Under the pieces are notes generated by a model. That model saw only the letters and a program-made list of their open reading frames with translations. It did no database searches and was not told the origin of the DNA. Positions 1 to 9,995 of a stretch of 64,000 bases of DNA are shown here, piece after piece. Source of the stretch: Gottfriedia acidiceleris (GTDB taxonomy: Bacteria > Bacillota > Bacilli > Bacillales > Bacillaceae_G); the NCBI RefSeq assembly GCF_002128425.1, contig NZ_NESS01000007.1, forward strand, positions 187,555 to 251,554, written 5' to 3'. Made by a program: the position numbers and the translations under genes. How positions within the stretch are numbered: the stretch's first letter is position 1; the number at the start of each line of letters is the position of its first letter.

Positions 1-80
1 AGAGTAAAATGAAAATATAAGCTAGTAAAATACTTAACTAACCTGTTATGAAACAATGCGGTAGGTAAAGGAGTGGTTTT

Positions 81-302
81 TTGAATTCTGGAACTTCTCG
101 AATGCTGACTCGAATTAAAGCCATTTACATGTATATTAGTGAAAATGGTACCGTTTCTACAAAAGACCTAGTGGAGGAGTTTGGTATTACACCTAGAACA
201 ATCCAACGAGATTTAAACATTTTAGAGTTTAATAATCTAGTTTATAGTCCAAGTAGGGGAAAATGGGCCGTAACAGGGAAAAAAGTAAAAGCTTCTTCGT
301 AA
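81..302 (+). CDS. ytzE: DeoR-type HTH small regulator (YtzE-like)
   Basis: A 73-residue protein that is almost entirely a DeoR-type helix-turn-helix. The recognition region reads VSTKDLVEEFGITPRTIQRD at about residues 25-44, followed by the wing-like LNILEFNNLVYSPSRGKW. There is no effector domain, so it is a stand-alone DNA-binding module, as in Bacillus YtzE. The start is a TTG placed 5-6 bases after AAAGGAG (67-73). It lies next to rsuA and ytgP, as in B. subtilis. Its targets are unknown. A terminator follows directly. Confidence 0.8.
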   Translation: MNSGTSRMLTRIKAIYMYISENGTVSTKDLVEEFGITPRTIQRDLNILEFNNLVYSPSRGKWAVTGKKVKASS

Positions 303-366
303 AAAGAAAAACAAAAACCTATGATTGTCTTGTCTGACGTCTAATCAAGGGTTTTTGTTTTTCTTT
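303..366 (+). terminator. Intrinsic terminator after ytzE
   Basis: AAAGAAAAACAAAAACC pairs with GGTTTTTGTTTTTCTTT around a 27-base loop, ending in a T-rich tail. The symmetry also allows it to act on the minus strand. The remaining intergenic sequence to 529 shows no gene or clear signal. Confidence 0.75.
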
Positions 367-529
367 TGACTCTCTATCTGAATTAAGAATTATATTAGTT
401 GATATTTGTGTTTTAAGTTGCTCGCTATCCGTGGGAGCTGACCTGACCAGCACAAACACACAAAATGCTCTATTAAAAACTTATATATGTTTACATTTTG
501 ATTTACCTAAACTCATCTAAAAGTAACTC

Positions 530-1252
530 TTATTTCTCTTCATTAACCGACTTTAATAAATCAATCTCTTCATCAGTCAGTTCACGATATTCACCTAACT
601 CTAAATCTTCGTCTAACTTTAAAGGACCCATTTCTAGTCTTTTTAAGTAAGTAACTTTCTTTCCTACTGCTTCAAACATTCTCTTAACTTGATGGAATTT
701 ACCTTCCATAATAACTAATTCGATCTCAGATTCTTCTCCGGATTTAAGAATTGTTAAATAGCCAGGTTTTGTTAAATAACCATCTTCTAGTGTTACACCT
801 TTTTCAAATGCTTTAATGTCATCTTCAGTTACAACTCCATCAATCGTTGCATAATACTTCTTTGGCACGTGTTTTTTAGGAGAAAGTAATTGATGTGCCA
901 AATGACCATCATTCGTTATTAATAATAAACCTTCTGTATCTTTATCTAAACGTCCAACTGGAAATGGCTCGAAAATGATATCTTCATATTCTAATAAACC
1001 AATTACTGTTTCATGCTCAGAATCTTCTGTAGCAGATATAACACCTGGTGGCTTGTTCATCATTAAATAAACAAACTCTTTATACTCTACTACTTCACCA
1101 TTTACCGTTACAACCTGCTGATCAATATCAACATGCTCTTTTGGGCTTTTTACAATATTATCTCCGACTTTTACAACTCCTTGTTTTAGTAGAGACTTTA
1201 CTTCTTTCCTACTGCCATATCCCATATTGGCTAAAATTTTATCAATTCTCAT
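530..1252 (-). CDS. rsuA: 16S rRNA pseudouridine synthase RsuA
   Basis: 240 residues. An N-terminal S4 RNA-binding domain (residues 1-50, starting MRIDKILANMGYGSRKEV) is followed by the RsuA/RluB-type pseudouridine synthase domain. The catalytic motif GRLDKDTEGLLLITNDG begins near residue 100, with Asp103 the expected catalytic residue. Family members isomerise U516 of 16S rRNA. Length and order match B. subtilis YtzF/RsuA. AAAGGTG lies 7 bases upstream of the ATG. It is downstream of the flippase gene on the same strand, but a terminator and a structured leader separate them. Confidence 0.9.
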   Translation of the reverse strand: MRIDKILANMGYGSRKEVKSLLKQGVVKVGDNIVKSPKEHVDIDQQVVTVNGEVVEYKEFVYLMMNKPPGVISATEDSEHETVIGLLEYEDIIFEPFPVGRLDKDTEGLLLITNDGHLAHQLLSPKKHVPKKYYATIDGVVTEDDIKAFEKGVTLEDGYLTKPGYLTILKSGEESEIELVIMEGKFHQVKRMFEAVGKKVTYLKRLEMGPLKLDEDLELGEYRELTDEEIDLLKSVNEEK

Positions 1253-1280
1253 TAATTAACACCTTTTCTTTCTAAATAAA

Positions 1281-1367
1281 AGTTTAAGAAAACCCGCCGT
1301 TTGGCGAGCTTTTTGGCGAAGTCATTTTTCTTCGCTATCAATTTATACATCCTTAATGTGAAAAAAA
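1281..1367 (-). repeat. Leader repeat module, copy A (5' of rsuA)
   Basis: On the minus strand the sequence after the ytgP terminator reads T-tract, CACATTAAG, an AT spacer, a (G)ATAGCGAAG arm, GCTCGCCAA, then GTTTTCTTAAACTTTT. The same ordered landmarks occur at 45207-45297 in front of menE, again right after a terminator. It could be a dispersed hairpin element or a shared leader RNA. No known riboswitch class was recognised. Confidence 0.5.
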
Positions 1368-1395
1368 GGTGAACCACTACAAAAGAAGGTTCACC
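1361..1395 (-). terminator. Intrinsic terminator of ytgP
   Basis: Perfect 8-bp stem GGTGAACC (1368-1375) / GGTTCACC (1388-1395), with a T7 run on the minus-strand side (1361-1367). Confidence 0.85.
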
Positions 1396-1403
1396 ATATA
1401 TTT

Positions 1404-3023
1404 TTATCCTCTTTTTCCAAACTTAAAACGATTCTGTAAACGAGCTCCTAAAATAATTTCAAATAAGTTTAATTTGTATGCAACACCTAAATAAACTATA
1501 GCCCCTACAATTGCTCCAATGATGACAAGGAACATTGAAATCAATCGACCATCTTTATAAGTCCACCAGAATCCTAATAAGTATTCTACAGCATAAACCG
1601 CTCCGGCCATTAAGCCAGATAAGATAATCATAAAGAATATCCTTCTAAACACTTTATTGAAAGAGAACTGCGCATTTTTACGAATATAATAGAAATTGTA
1701 TACGATTGAAAATAAATAGCCTAATGCGGTTGCTAATACTGCGCCATATGTTTTAAATAAATAAATTAATGGTACATTTAATACTATTTTTAAAATTACT
1801 CCGCCTATTAAACCAATAATCGCATATTTTTGTTTATCTAAACCTTGTAAAATGGCTACATTTACTGTGAATAATGAATACAATAAAGCGACTGGTGCAT
1901 AGAAACCTAGTATACTTCCACCTAGTGTACTTTTTTGATAAAAAGCACTATAAATTGGTTCAGCCAAAACTGATATACCTACTACAGCAGGAAGGGTTAG
2001 GAAGAATACAACCTGATAGGTTTGGGTAATTTGACTTTGTAGCTTTTTATGATTGTTATTTACGAATGCTTCAGTTATAGCAGGAACAAGTGTTAAACCA
2101 AATGCCGTTGCTAATGAAACTGGAATCATTACTAGTTTGTGACTTGTGTATGAAAACATTACATAAGTATTCTCTGCAATATCTTTTAATCCAATTGATT
2201 CCATTGCTCTATTGTAAGTAAACTGATCCACTAACTGATATAACGGGATGGCAAGTCCAACAAATACATATGGGATTGAATAAGAAAATAATTCTTTAAA
2301 CATTTCTACTTTAGTAGGGTAAATTAAACCTTTTGATTTTGGAAGAAGTTCGTCTAAATGAACTTTTCGCTTTCTCCAATACCATAGTAAATTTAAAATA
2401 CCACCGACTGCACCAATGGTAGCTGCAAATGTCGACAAACCAACTGCTTGAGTAATTGTTCCACCCATAACTTTTAGAATGATATAACTTCCAACTAGTG
2501 TAAAAACAATACGTACAATTTGTTCAATTAGCTGAGAAACAGTAGTTGGACCTGTTGATTGATGCCCCTGGAAAAAACCTCTATATAAACTTTGAGAAGG
2601 TACTAATATTAAAGCAGTACTTACTATTCTCATAACAGTAACTACATCTTCTACACTATTACCCTTCGAATCTTTAGGAATCATAAGAGGTGCAATATAA
2701 GGTGCAATGATATATAACGTTAAAAACGAAAAAATACCTGTACATATTAAGAGTAGCTGACTTGCATGAAAGAGCCTTCTACTTGTTTCATATTCTTCAA
2801 TCGCATTATACTTCGAAACGAACTTTGCTACAGCTAACGGAACACCTGCCGTAGCTATACTGATAAATAATGTATATGGAACGTAACCATAATTATATAA
2901 CGCAGACCCTTTTGAACCAACTAACGCATAAAAAGGGAATGTATAAATCATTCCTAGAAATTTTATTAAAAACGTACCAGCAGTTAATATGAAGGTACCT
3001 CGTAGCAACTTTGAATCTGACAT
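1404..3023 (-). CDS. ytgP: MurJ/YtgP-like polysaccharide-type lipid flippase
   Basis: 539-residue polytopic membrane protein of the MOP/PST superfamily, with about 14 hydrophobic segments. The opening LLRGTFILTAGTFLIKFLGM is typical of the SpoVB/YtgP branch. B. subtilis YtgP (MurJ) is one of the lipid II flippases for peptidoglycan synthesis, and the position beside rsuA and ytfP supports that identity over the sporulation paralogue SpoVB. It is divergent from the flavoprotein gene across a short AT-rich gap. It ends in a strong terminator at 1361-1395. Confidence 0.85.
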   Translation of the reverse strand: MSDSKLLRGTFILTAGTFLIKFLGMIYTFPFYALVGSKGSALYNYGYVPYTLFISIATAGVPLAVAKFVSKYNAIEEYETSRRLFHASQLLLICTGIFSFLTLYIIAPYIAPLMIPKDSKGNSVEDVVTVMRIVSTALILVPSQSLYRGFFQGHQSTGPTTVSQLIEQIVRIVFTLVGSYIILKVMGGTITQAVGLSTFAATIGAVGGILNLLWYWRKRKVHLDELLPKSKGLIYPTKVEMFKELFSYSIPYVFVGLAIPLYQLVDQFTYNRAMESIGLKDIAENTYVMFSYTSHKLVMIPVSLATAFGLTLVPAITEAFVNNNHKKLQSQITQTYQVVFFLTLPAVVGISVLAEPIYSAFYQKSTLGGSILGFYAPVALLYSLFTVNVAILQGLDKQKYAIIGLIGGVILKIVLNVPLIYLFKTYGAVLATALGYLFSIVYNFYYIRKNAQFSFNKVFRRIFFMIILSGLMAGAVYAVEYLLGFWWTYKDGRLISMFLVIIGAIVGAIVYLGVAYKLNLFEIILGARLQNRFKFGKRG

Positions 3024-3174
3024 AAACTGCCTCCTACCAATTCTCGATCAAACTAACTAATCTATCTTACCATATCATATAAAAAGAAAAAATTAAAAAA
3101 TGATAAGAAGTTGGAGCTTACTTGAAATAATGGTAAACTTACTAAAAGAAATTTGTAACGAAAGTAGTGAAATA

Positions 3175-4446
3175 ATGGTTTATGACGTAATTGTAATTGG
3201 TGGCGGAACATCTGGTCTGATGGCCGCAATTAGCGCTGCTGAAAACAAAGCAAAAGTACTTTTACTTGAAAAAGGAACTAAATTAGGACAAAAACTCCTT
3301 ATATCGGGTGGTGGTCGTTGTAACGTAACTAATCGCTTACCTATAGAAGAAGTTATTAAACATATACCTGGAAATGGTCGGTTTTTATATAGCGCATTCT
3401 CTATTTATAATAACGAGGATATCATACAGTTTTTTGAAAATATGGGAGTCGCATTAAAAGAAGAGGATCACGGTAGAATGTTTCCTGTTTCAAATGACTC
3501 AAAATCAGTATTAAATGCATTAATGCAAAAACTAAAAAAACATCATGTAGATATTCAAACGAATAGAACCGTTAAAGACGTACTCTATGAAGATGATAAA
3601 GTAGTAGGAATCGTATTGAATGATCGAACGGTCATTCATTCAAAAAGTGTTGTCCTTGCGGTAGGTGGTAAATCTGTTCCACATACAGGTTCGGCTGGTG
3701 ACGGATATGCTTGGGCAAAAAAAGCTGGTCATACAATTACAGAACTATTTCCTACAGAAGTACCTATTACTTCTAGTGAAGAATTTATTCAAAATAAATC
3801 ATTACAAGGCCTTGCTTTAAGAGGCATAGAATTAAGTGTATTAAATCCAAAAGGAAAAAAAGTTATTGCCCATAAAATGGACATGCTCTTTACTCACTTT
3901 GGAATATCGGGCCCTGCCGCACTGCGTTGTAGCCAATTTGTATATAAGGTGCAACAAAAGTCTAAAACAAAAAATGTATCGATGGCGATTGATTGTTTCC
4001 CAGAACAAAACGAGGAATCACTATTTCAAGAAGTAAACAGTATTCTAAAAGAAGAACCTAAAAAAGCGATTAAGAACGTACTGAAAGGTTATGTACCTGA
4101 AAGATACTTACTATTTTTACTTTCAAAATGTGGAATTGATGAGTCAACTCCTTGTAATGAAATTGCTACGATGAAATTAAGAGAGCTTGTCCAATTATTT
4201 AAAAGCTTCACATTTGTAGTAAACGGAACTCTTTCAATAGAAAAAGCATTTGTTACAGGTGGTGGTGTCTCAACAAAGGAAGTTCATCCAAAAGAAATGT
4301 CATCTAAAATCATGAATGGTCTTTATTTTTGTGGAGAAATATTAGATATTCACGGTTACACTGGTGGCTATAACATAACCGCTGCTTTGGTAACTGGTAG
4401 ATTAGCAGGAGCATCAGCTGCGGATTACTCTCAAATGAATTTTTAA
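3175..4446 (+). CDS. ytfP: HI0933-family FAD/NAD(P)-binding flavoprotein (YtfP-like)
   Basis: The protein begins with a dinucleotide-binding fold ([20 protein letters not shown]). It has the family signature [16 protein letters not shown] and ends with a second FAD contact, [16 protein letters not shown]. These define the HI0933/YtfP flavoproteins, whose substrate is unknown. From the ATG at 3175 it is 424 residues, the usual family size. The frame stays open to an ATG at 3100, which would add 25 residues not typical of the family. Neither start has a strong ribosome site, so the start is uncertain. Confidence 0.8.
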   Translation: MVYDVIVIGGGTSGLMAAISAAENKAKVLLLEKGTKLGQKLLISGGGRCNVTNRLPIEEVIKHIPGNGRFLYSAFSIYNNEDIIQFFENMGVALKEEDHGRMFPVSNDSKSVLNALMQKLKKHHVDIQTNRTVKDVLYEDDKVVGIVLNDRTVIHSKSVVLAVGGKSVPHTGSAGDGYAWAKKAGHTITELFPTEVPITSSEEFIQNKSLQGLALRGIELSVLNPKGKKVIAHKMDMLFTHFGISGPAALRCSQFVYKVQQKSKTKNVSMAIDCFPEQNEESLFQEVNSILKEEPKKAIKNVLKGYVPERYLLFLLSKCGIDESTPCNEIATMKLRELVQLFKSFTFVVNGTLSIEKAFVTGGGVSTKEVHPKEMSSKIMNGLYFCGEILDIHGYTGGYNITAALVTGRLAGASAADYSQMNF

Positions 4447-4457
4447 CTTATAAACAA

Positions 4458-4505
4458 AGGACCGAACGAATACATTTTTTTCGCTAGGTCCTATAATTTT
4501 TACAT
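4458..4505 (+). terminator. Terminator after ytfP
   Basis: AGGACCGAACGA pairs imperfectly with TCGCTAGGTCCT (4481-4492), followed by TATAATTTTT. Confidence 0.7.
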
Positions 4506-4508
4506 ATA

Positions 4509-4630
4509 GAAAAGCATAAGGATTGATTAAGAAACTTTATAAAAGTTAAACTGTTATTTCTCAAGGTTATAGCCATAATTCTATTCGAAAAACAATCATA
4601 CTTATTTTCTAGTTTTAACTTATGCTTTTC
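4509..4630. repeat. 122-bp sequence bounded by 12-bp inverted repeats
   Basis: GAAAAGCATAAG (4509-4520) and CTTATGCTTTTC (4619-4630) are perfect inverted repeats about 100 bases apart. A second, imperfect inner pair is AAGTTAAACT / AGTTTTAACTT. No ORF lies inside. It may be a MITE-like remnant or a large cruciform/hairpin. Confidence 0.5.
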
Positions 4631-4678
4631 AATTATTATATTTTTCTTTGGCACAAATTCACCGTCCCTAATTTAAGG

Positions 4679-4894
4679 TCAAAGGCGAGCGTTCGATTGT
4701 TCGTGTTGCAAGTTCACTAATAAATAGAATCGTCCATCCTCTTCAACATATCCCTCTGCCAATTGGAAAGTTTGTTTTAAATCTTTAAAGTAAAACTTTC
4801 CAATTAAATACTTTGAAGAATACAATTCCATATGCCCATCTTTAAATTTACCAATTATTTTATCGGTAATATCAATTTTTAATGTTTTAGGCAA
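4679..4894 (-). CDS. Conserved-looking small hypothetical protein
   Basis: 71 residues if started at the TTG at 4894, which lies 8 bases after a GGAGG in AAAGGAGGGGG. The in-frame ATG at 4930 has no such site, and the ribosome site itself would be inside that longer frame. The protein is a soluble, probably beta-rich small domain (LKIDITDKIIGKFKDGHMEL near the N-terminus). No motif gives a function; it may belong to the small Bacillus DUF families, but I cannot name one. Confidence 0.6.
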   Translation of the reverse strand: MPKTLKIDITDKIIGKFKDGHMELYSSKYLIGKFYFKDLKQTFQLAEGYVEEDGRFYLLVNLQHEQSNARL

Positions 4895-5029
4895 ATCAAC
4901 CCCCTCCTTTCTAACAAGCAAAGACCTCAATGAAAAAATATATGAGGTTCTACTTTAATATATGTCACAACTCACGTGCTTAATATTCATTATGCTAAAA
5001 AACATTAGCCCAATTTAAGCCAAATAAAT

Positions 5030-5053
5030 AAAAAAACCCAACAAAAACGTTGG
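5030..5053 (-). terminator. Terminator of the rhodanese gene
   Basis: On the minus strand CCAACGTTTTTGTTGG is followed by GTTTTTTT: a 5-bp stem with T-tract at 5031-5036. Confidence 0.8.
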
Positions 5054-5104
5054 ATCTCAGTAGCTAGACAAAGTCTCAAAAATTTGGATTTAGACTGACT
5101 TTTT

Positions 5105-5401
5105 TTATTCTATCTCGCCTTCCCAGGCCATCATTCCGCCTTCCATGTTGATCGCCTTATAACCTAGCTCATTTAAATATTCACAAACATTCTCACTACG
5201 AACGCCTGCCTTACAAATAAAAATGTATTCAAATTCTTTATTAAAAACATCTAATTTGTTAGGAATTTGCCCCATTGGAATATGAACTGCTTCAGGAATT
5301 TTACCGTACTCAACCTCATAGTCCTCTCGTACATCTACTAAAAATAGCGTTTCCCCTGCTTCTAAACGCTCTTTAACATCATTTGCAGAAATCGAATTCA
5401 T
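5105..5401 (-). CDS. ytwF: Single-domain rhodanese-like sulfurtransferase (YtwF-like)
   Basis: 98 residues forming one rhodanese domain: FLVDVREDYEVEYGKIPEAV, then the active-site loop ICKAGVRS with the catalytic Cys (about residue 63), then the closing GGMMAWEGEIE. Single-domain rhodaneses carry sulfane sulfur as a cysteine persulfide. The acceptor is unknown. GGAGG lies 10 bases upstream of the ATG. Its place next to leuS matches B. subtilis ytwF. Confidence 0.85.
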   Translation of the reverse strand: MNSISANDVKERLEAGETLFLVDVREDYEVEYGKIPEAVHIPMGQIPNKLDVFNKEFEYIFICKAGVRSENVCEYLNELGYKAINMEGGMMAWEGEIE

Positions 5402-5595
5402 ACTTATTCATCCTCCATATATTTATAGCAACATCTTAACAACTAATTATTATCTATGCAAAAAGTAAGTTTAATTGGATAAATTTTCAAATTACATAAA
5501 AGTAGTTCTGTATTATTTACAAAAGTCTTTAAGGCAAAGTAGACACAATTTTCTTGTCAACTTGAAGCCTTTATATAGGTTTCCTGGGCATAAAT

Positions 5596-5908
5596 AAGCA
5601 AATTGATGTAATTTACTTATTCATAAGAGGGTCATGAGTTAATAAAAAAGCAAATTGATGTTTTTTTACTTACTCATAAGAGGGTCATGAGTTAAAAAAA
5701 AGTAAAATTGATGTTTTTTACTTACTCATAAAAGGTTCATGAGTTAATAAAAAAGCAAATTGATGTTTTTTACTTACTCATAAGAGGGTCATGAGTTAAA
5801 AAAAAGTAAAATTGATGTTTTTTACTTACTCATAAAAGGTTCATGAGTTAATAAAAAAGGAAATCGATGTTTTTTACTTACTCATAAGAAGGTCATGAGT
5901 TAGTAAAT
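5596..5908. repeat. Six tandem 51-53-bp hairpin repeats
   Basis: Units begin at 5596, 5648, 5700, 5753, 5804 and 5857. Each opens with AAG(C/T/G)AAA-TTGATG, then TTTTTTACTTACTCAT, a short spacer and ATGAGTTA. The arms ACTCAT and ATGAGT can pair in every unit. Units 2 and 4 share one variant and units 3 and 5 another (AAGAGGGTC versus AAAAGGTTC in the loop), giving a 104-bp higher-order period. Units are contiguous, without spacers, so this is not CRISPR. The segment 5402-5595 holds only AT-rich sequence with no visible gene. Confidence 0.9.
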
Positions 5909-5921
5909 AAGGATAACAAAG

Positions 5922-5945
5922 AAAAAACCTCATAAGAGGTTTTTT
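5922..5945 (-). terminator. Terminator of leuS (bidirectional)
   Basis: Perfect stem AAAAAACCTC / GAGGTTTTTT with loop ATAA. The core CTCATAAGAGG is also present in the neighbouring tandem repeat units. Confidence 0.9.
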
Positions 5946-5957
5946 CGATATAACTAT

Positions 5958-8375
5958 TTAGTTAGCAACGATATTTACTAATTTACCTGGTACAGCTATG
6001 ATTTTTCGAACTGTTTTACCTTCAACTTGTTCTTTAACTACATCGTCTGATAATGCAATTTGCTCCATTTGCTCACGAGAAGCATCTTTTGCAACAAGTA
6101 ATTTTGCTTTTACTTTACCATTGATTTGTACTACGATTTCAATTTCGTCTTCTACAAGCTTAGCTTCATCGTATGCTGGCCATGTAGCATATGCAATTGA
6201 ATCACTGTGACCTAATTTACTCCAAAGTTCTTCACCGATATGTGGAGCAACTGGTGCTAATAATTTAACAAAACCTTCAACCATTTCTTTTGGTAATTGG
6301 TCAGCTTTATATGCTTCATTAATAAACACCATCATTTGAGAAATCGCAGTGTTAAAGCGTAAACCTTCAAAGTCCTCTGTTACTTTCTTTACTGTTTGGT
6401 GATATGTTTTTTCAAGACTGCTAGAAGTAACACCTTCAACAATTTTATCAGAAAGCTCTTCGTTATCAGTGACAAATAAACGCCATACTCGGTCTAAGAA
6501 GCGACGAGAACCATCTAATCCGTTTTCTGACCAAGCGATTGATGCATCTAATGGACCCATGAACATTTCATATAAACGTAATGTATCAGCACCGTGGCTA
6601 GCAACTATATCATCAGGATTTACAACGTTTCCTTTAGACTTAGACATTTTTTCATTATTTTCCCCTAAGATCATTCCTTGGTTGAATAGCTTTTGGAATG
6701 GCTCTTTTGTAGGAACTACCCCTAAATCATAAAGGAATTTATGCCAGAAACGAGCGTATAGTAAGTGAAGAACTGCATGCTCTGCTCCTCCAATATATAC
6801 ATCAACTGGTAACCAATGCTTTAGTAATTCAGAATCTGCGATTACCTCGTTATTATTTGGATCAATATAACGTAAGTAATACCAGCAGCTTCCGCCCCAT
6901 TGTGGCATTGTATTTGTTTCACGTCTTCCTTTTTTACCTGTTACTGGATCAACTACATTAACCCAATCAGTAATATTCGCTAATGGTGACTCACCAGTAC
7001 CACTTGGGCGAATATCATCTGTTTTTGGAAGAATTAATGGTAATTCCTCATCAGGAACAACTGTCATAGTACCATCTTCCCAGAAAATTACTGGAATTGG
7101 TTCTCCCCAATATCTTTGACGAGAGAATAACCAATCGCGTAGACGATACGTAACTTTTTTCTCACCTGCTTTTGAAGAATCTAACCATTCGATCATTTTT
7201 TCAAGTGCTTCTTCTTTATTTAAACCGTTTAAGAAATCAGAGTTAACATGTTTGCCATCTCCAGCGTAAGCCTCTTTTTGAACGTCTCCACCTTCAACAA
7301 CTTCAACGATTGGTAATTTAAATTTAACTGCAAATTCGTGATCGCGCTCATCATGTCCTGGTACTGCCATAACTGCACCAGTTCCATAGCTTGCAAGTAC
7401 ATAATCAGCAATCCAAATTGGAAGCTTTTCGTTATTTACAGGATTAATTGCATATGCTCCTGTGAAAACACCTGTTTTATCTTTCGCTAAATCAGTTCTC
7501 TCTAGATCACTTTTCGATTTAACTGAATCGATATATGCTTCAACAGCATCTTTTTGATCAGCTGTTGTCACTTTATTAACTAAATCATGTTCTGGTGCTA
7601 ATACAACATAAGTTGCACCGAATAGTGTATCTGGGCGTGTTGTAAATACAGTTACTTTTTCATCGAATCCATCAACATTAAAGTAAACTTCTGCACCTTC
7701 CGAACGTCCTATCCAGTTACGTTGCATTTCTTTTAGGCTTTCAGGCCAATCTAATTCTTCTAGATCTTCTAATAATCGATCAGCATATGCTGTAATTTTT
7801 AAGATCCATTGCTTCATTGGACGACGCTCAACAGGGTGTCCTCCGCGCTCACTTTTTCCATCGATTACTTCTTCATTAGCTAAAACTGTACCAAGAGCTG
7901 GGCACCAGTTAACTGGAATTTCATCTACATATGCTAATCCTTTTTCAACCATTCTTAGGAAAATCCATTGAGTCCATTTGTAATAATTAGGATCAGTTGT
8001 ATTTACTTCACGATCCCAATCATATGAGAATCCTAGTGCCTGAATTTGATTACGGAAAGTATTGATATTCTTTTCAGTAAACTCAGCAGGATCATTACCT
8101 GTATCTAATGCATATTGTTCTGCAGGTAGACCAAATGCATCCCAGCCCATTGGATGAAGTACATTATAACCTTGCATTCTTTTCATTCTTGAAAGGATAT
8201 CAGTAGCTGTGTACCCTTCTGGATGACCTACATGTAATCCCGCTCCAGATGGATAAGGGAACATATCAAGTGCATAAAATTTCGGCTTGCTTGTATCGTC
8301 AGTTGTTTTAAACGTTTTATTTTCTAACCAATACTTCTGCCATTTCTGTTCAATAGTACCATGATTAAAACTCAT
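5958..8375 (-). CDS. leuS: Leucyl-tRNA synthetase
   Basis: 805 residues from the ATG at 8375, which follows AAAGGAGG. The longer open frame to 8534 runs back through the T-box terminator and is not coding. Class I synthetase signatures are present: [12 protein letters not shown] (HIGH motif) near residue 49, and [14 protein letters not shown] (KMSKS loop) in the C-terminal half. The CP1 editing domain contains the threonine-rich [12 protein letters not shown] and the [15 protein letters not shown] motif. It charges tRNA-Leu and is controlled by its own T-box leader. Confidence 0.97.
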   Translation of the reverse strand: MSFNHGTIEQKWQKYWLENKTFKTTDDTSKPKFYALDMFPYPSGAGLHVGHPEGYTATDILSRMKRMQGYNVLHPMGWDAFGLPAEQYALDTGNDPAEFTEKNINTFRNQIQALGFSYDWDREVNTTDPNYYKWTQWIFLRMVEKGLAYVDEIPVNWCPALGTVLANEEVIDGKSERGGHPVERRPMKQWILKITAYADRLLEDLEELDWPESLKEMQRNWIGRSEGAEVYFNVDGFDEKVTVFTTRPDTLFGATYVVLAPEHDLVNKVTTADQKDAVEAYIDSVKSKSDLERTDLAKDKTGVFTGAYAINPVNNEKLPIWIADYVLASYGTGAVMAVPGHDERDHEFAVKFKLPIVEVVEGGDVQKEAYAGDGKHVNSDFLNGLNKEEALEKMIEWLDSSKAGEKKVTYRLRDWLFSRQRYWGEPIPVIFWEDGTMTVVPDEELPLILPKTDDIRPSGTGESPLANITDWVNVVDPVTGKKGRRETNTMPQWGGSCWYYLRYIDPNNNEVIADSELLKHWLPVDVYIGGAEHAVLHLLYARFWHKFLYDLGVVPTKEPFQKLFNQGMILGENNEKMSKSKGNVVNPDDIVASHGADTLRLYEMFMGPLDASIAWSENGLDGSRRFLDRVWRLFVTDNEELSDKIVEGVTSSSLEKTYHQTVKKVTEDFEGLRFNTAISQMMVFINEAYKADQLPKEMVEGFVKLLAPVAPHIGEELWSKLGHSDSIAYATWPAYDEAKLVEDEIEIVVQINGKVKAKLLVAKDASREQMEQIALSDDVVKEQVEGKTVRKIIAVPGKLVNIVAN

Positions 8376-8435
8376 ATTATTGCCTCCTTTTTTCATGTAT
8401 AAATGGCTCGGCTGTGGTCCTAGCGGTCTACAAAT

Positions 8436-8685
8436 AAAAAAATCCTCCCATCCCAAAAGGGACGAGAGGATTTCCCGCGGTACCACCCAAATTAATGTAA
8501 AAATACATTCACTTGTTTCCGTAACGTGGAACACGACATTTATTACTTGGTAAAAAACCGTTCACAAATGTGGCTTATGGGCGAGTTCATGAATAGAATG
8601 GATTGACTTTCACCAACCGTCAACTCTCTAAACCTCTTCATATTCACTACTATTCCCAATCATAGCCGATCATTTAGATTTAATT
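8436..8685 (-). ncRNA. T-box leader (leucine) of leuS
   Basis: The minus strand carries the canonical T-box GGGTGGTACCGCG (about 8476-8488). Just downstream is an intrinsic terminator (ATCCTCTCGTCCC / GGGATGGGAGGAT, then T7, 8436-8474). Upstream are stem I elements, including GAACTCGCC. The triplet complementary to 8583-8585 reads CTC, a leucine codon, in the expected specifier position. The UGGU in the T-box would pair with the ACCA end of uncharged tRNA-Leu, favouring the antiterminator. High charged-tRNA levels would stop transcription before leuS. Confidence 0.93.
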
Positions 8686-8691
8686 TATACC

Positions 8692-8720
8692 ATTTTATTA
8701 TAACCAAAGAAAAAGGTCAA
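8692..8720 (-). promoter_or_regulatory. Sigma-A-type promoter of leuS
   Basis: On the minus strand TTGACC (8715-8720), a 17-base spacer, then TAAAAT (8692-8697). It lies at the right distance upstream of the T-box stem I. Confidence 0.7.
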
Positions 8721-8738
8721 TTATACATAGCCTATTTT

Positions 8739-9938
8739 TTAAGAAGCAAAAGTTTGATTTTCAACTTTTACTACTTTTTTGGCTAATCTTTCATAGAGCA
8801 CAGAGAAGACCATGCTTATTAATAAGAAAACAACTAATATGATAAATAATACTCTCATATTAAAAGTATCAACAAGTGCTCCTCCAATTACAGGTCCAAG
8901 CATTCTTCCAACCGTCGCTGCACTATTCACAATCCCTTGATACATTCCTATACGATCTTTTGGAGCAAGCATATTAGCAATAGTTGGTACTGCAGGCCAG
9001 ACAAACATTTCTCCAATCGTTAAAATAATCATACCTGTCATAAACATTGAAAACTGTTCGGCAGTGCTCACAAGTACAGTCGAAGCGATAAAGAATCCTA
9101 TTCCAAACAACATTTGCTTTCTCATACTTAATGCAAATTTACGTATTGCAGTTGATACAATTGGTTGAGCTAAGACAATCAGCGCACCATTAACAGTCCA
9201 TAACAGACTATATTTTTTTAATCCAATTTGTAGATTTTGCATTTCTGAAGCAATGGTAGTTTGCCATTGCACATAAACTAACCAACATAAAACGTACGCA
9301 ACACAAACAATCATCAGAGCCTTCATGGAAGGAGTAAATGAAATTTTTTGTTTTTCTGCTTTTTCTTCATGAGATTCTTTTAATTGCTTAGGTAAACCAA
9401 TATCTCTAAATCCAAATAAAGCTACTAAGAAGAAAACAATATATAATAGCAAATTAGCGGAGAAAATATAATTAATATTAAAATCTGCAACAATTCCACC
9501 TAAAGCTGTACCAATCGCAACACCAAGATTTTGAGCTACATAAATTGCATTAAAAGCTTTACGTCCACCCTCTGGCCATGCCGCTCCAACCATCGCATAC
9601 ATTGATGGAAATACAATACCGACTCCAAACCCTAATATTACAAAGAAACAACTGTAAAATGTCCAAGTATGATTAATAACCAAACCTAGAATTGACAAAA
9701 ATGTAATACTAATACCAGTTAGGATTGACTTATATCCTCCAAACTTATCAAAAAGCCAGCCACCGAGCATATTACCAAATACACCAGCCAATGAATTAAA
9801 CATTAAAATAAGCCCCGCAACAGACAAGGACTTTCCTAAATAAGTATGGATATATACTGTATTGAATGGCCATAAAAAAGAATTACCTGTTACATTTAAA
9901 ATCATACCGATTAACAAAAACCATAGTTTTTTTGGCAT
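8739..9938 (-). CDS. yttB: MFS transporter (YttB-like)
   Basis: 399 residues with about 12 hydrophobic segments. The major-facilitator signature GNMLGGWLFDKFGGYKS lies between segments 2 and 3. A charged central loop (residues about 185-205, KQLKESHEEKAEKQK) separates the two six-helix halves. The substrate cannot be read from the sequence; multidrug or metabolite efflux is usual for this branch. In B. subtilis the related yttB also lies beside leuS. It has its own promoter and an upstream palindrome. Confidence 0.8.
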   Translation of the reverse strand: MPKKLWFLLIGMILNVTGNSFLWPFNTVYIHTYLGKSLSVAGLILMFNSLAGVFGNMLGGWLFDKFGGYKSILTGISITFLSILGLVINHTWTFYSCFFVILGFGVGIVFPSMYAMVGAAWPEGGRKAFNAIYVAQNLGVAIGTALGGIVADFNINYIFSANLLLYIVFFLVALFGFRDIGLPKQLKESHEEKAEKQKISFTPSMKALMIVCVAYVLCWLVYVQWQTTIASEMQNLQIGLKKYSLLWTVNGALIVLAQPIVSTAIRKFALSMRKQMLFGIGFFIASTVLVSTAEQFSMFMTGMIILTIGEMFVWPAVPTIANMLAPKDRIGMYQGIVNSAATVGRMLGPVIGGALVDTFNMRVLFIILVVFLLISMVFSVLYERLAKKVVKVENQTFAS

Positions 9939-9995
9939 CCCGTACTCCCCTCAAAGCTGTCCCTTTTTATCTATTTTTATCTCATTAACTCATTA

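Noticed and set aside
5596-5908. CRISPR-like repeat array
   Set aside because: Units are contiguous copies with no unique spacers, and no cas gene is present.
8376-8534. 53-residue N-terminal extension of LeuS
   Set aside because: The extra codons run through the T-box terminator; the ATG at 8375 has an ideal ribosome site and matches the family start.
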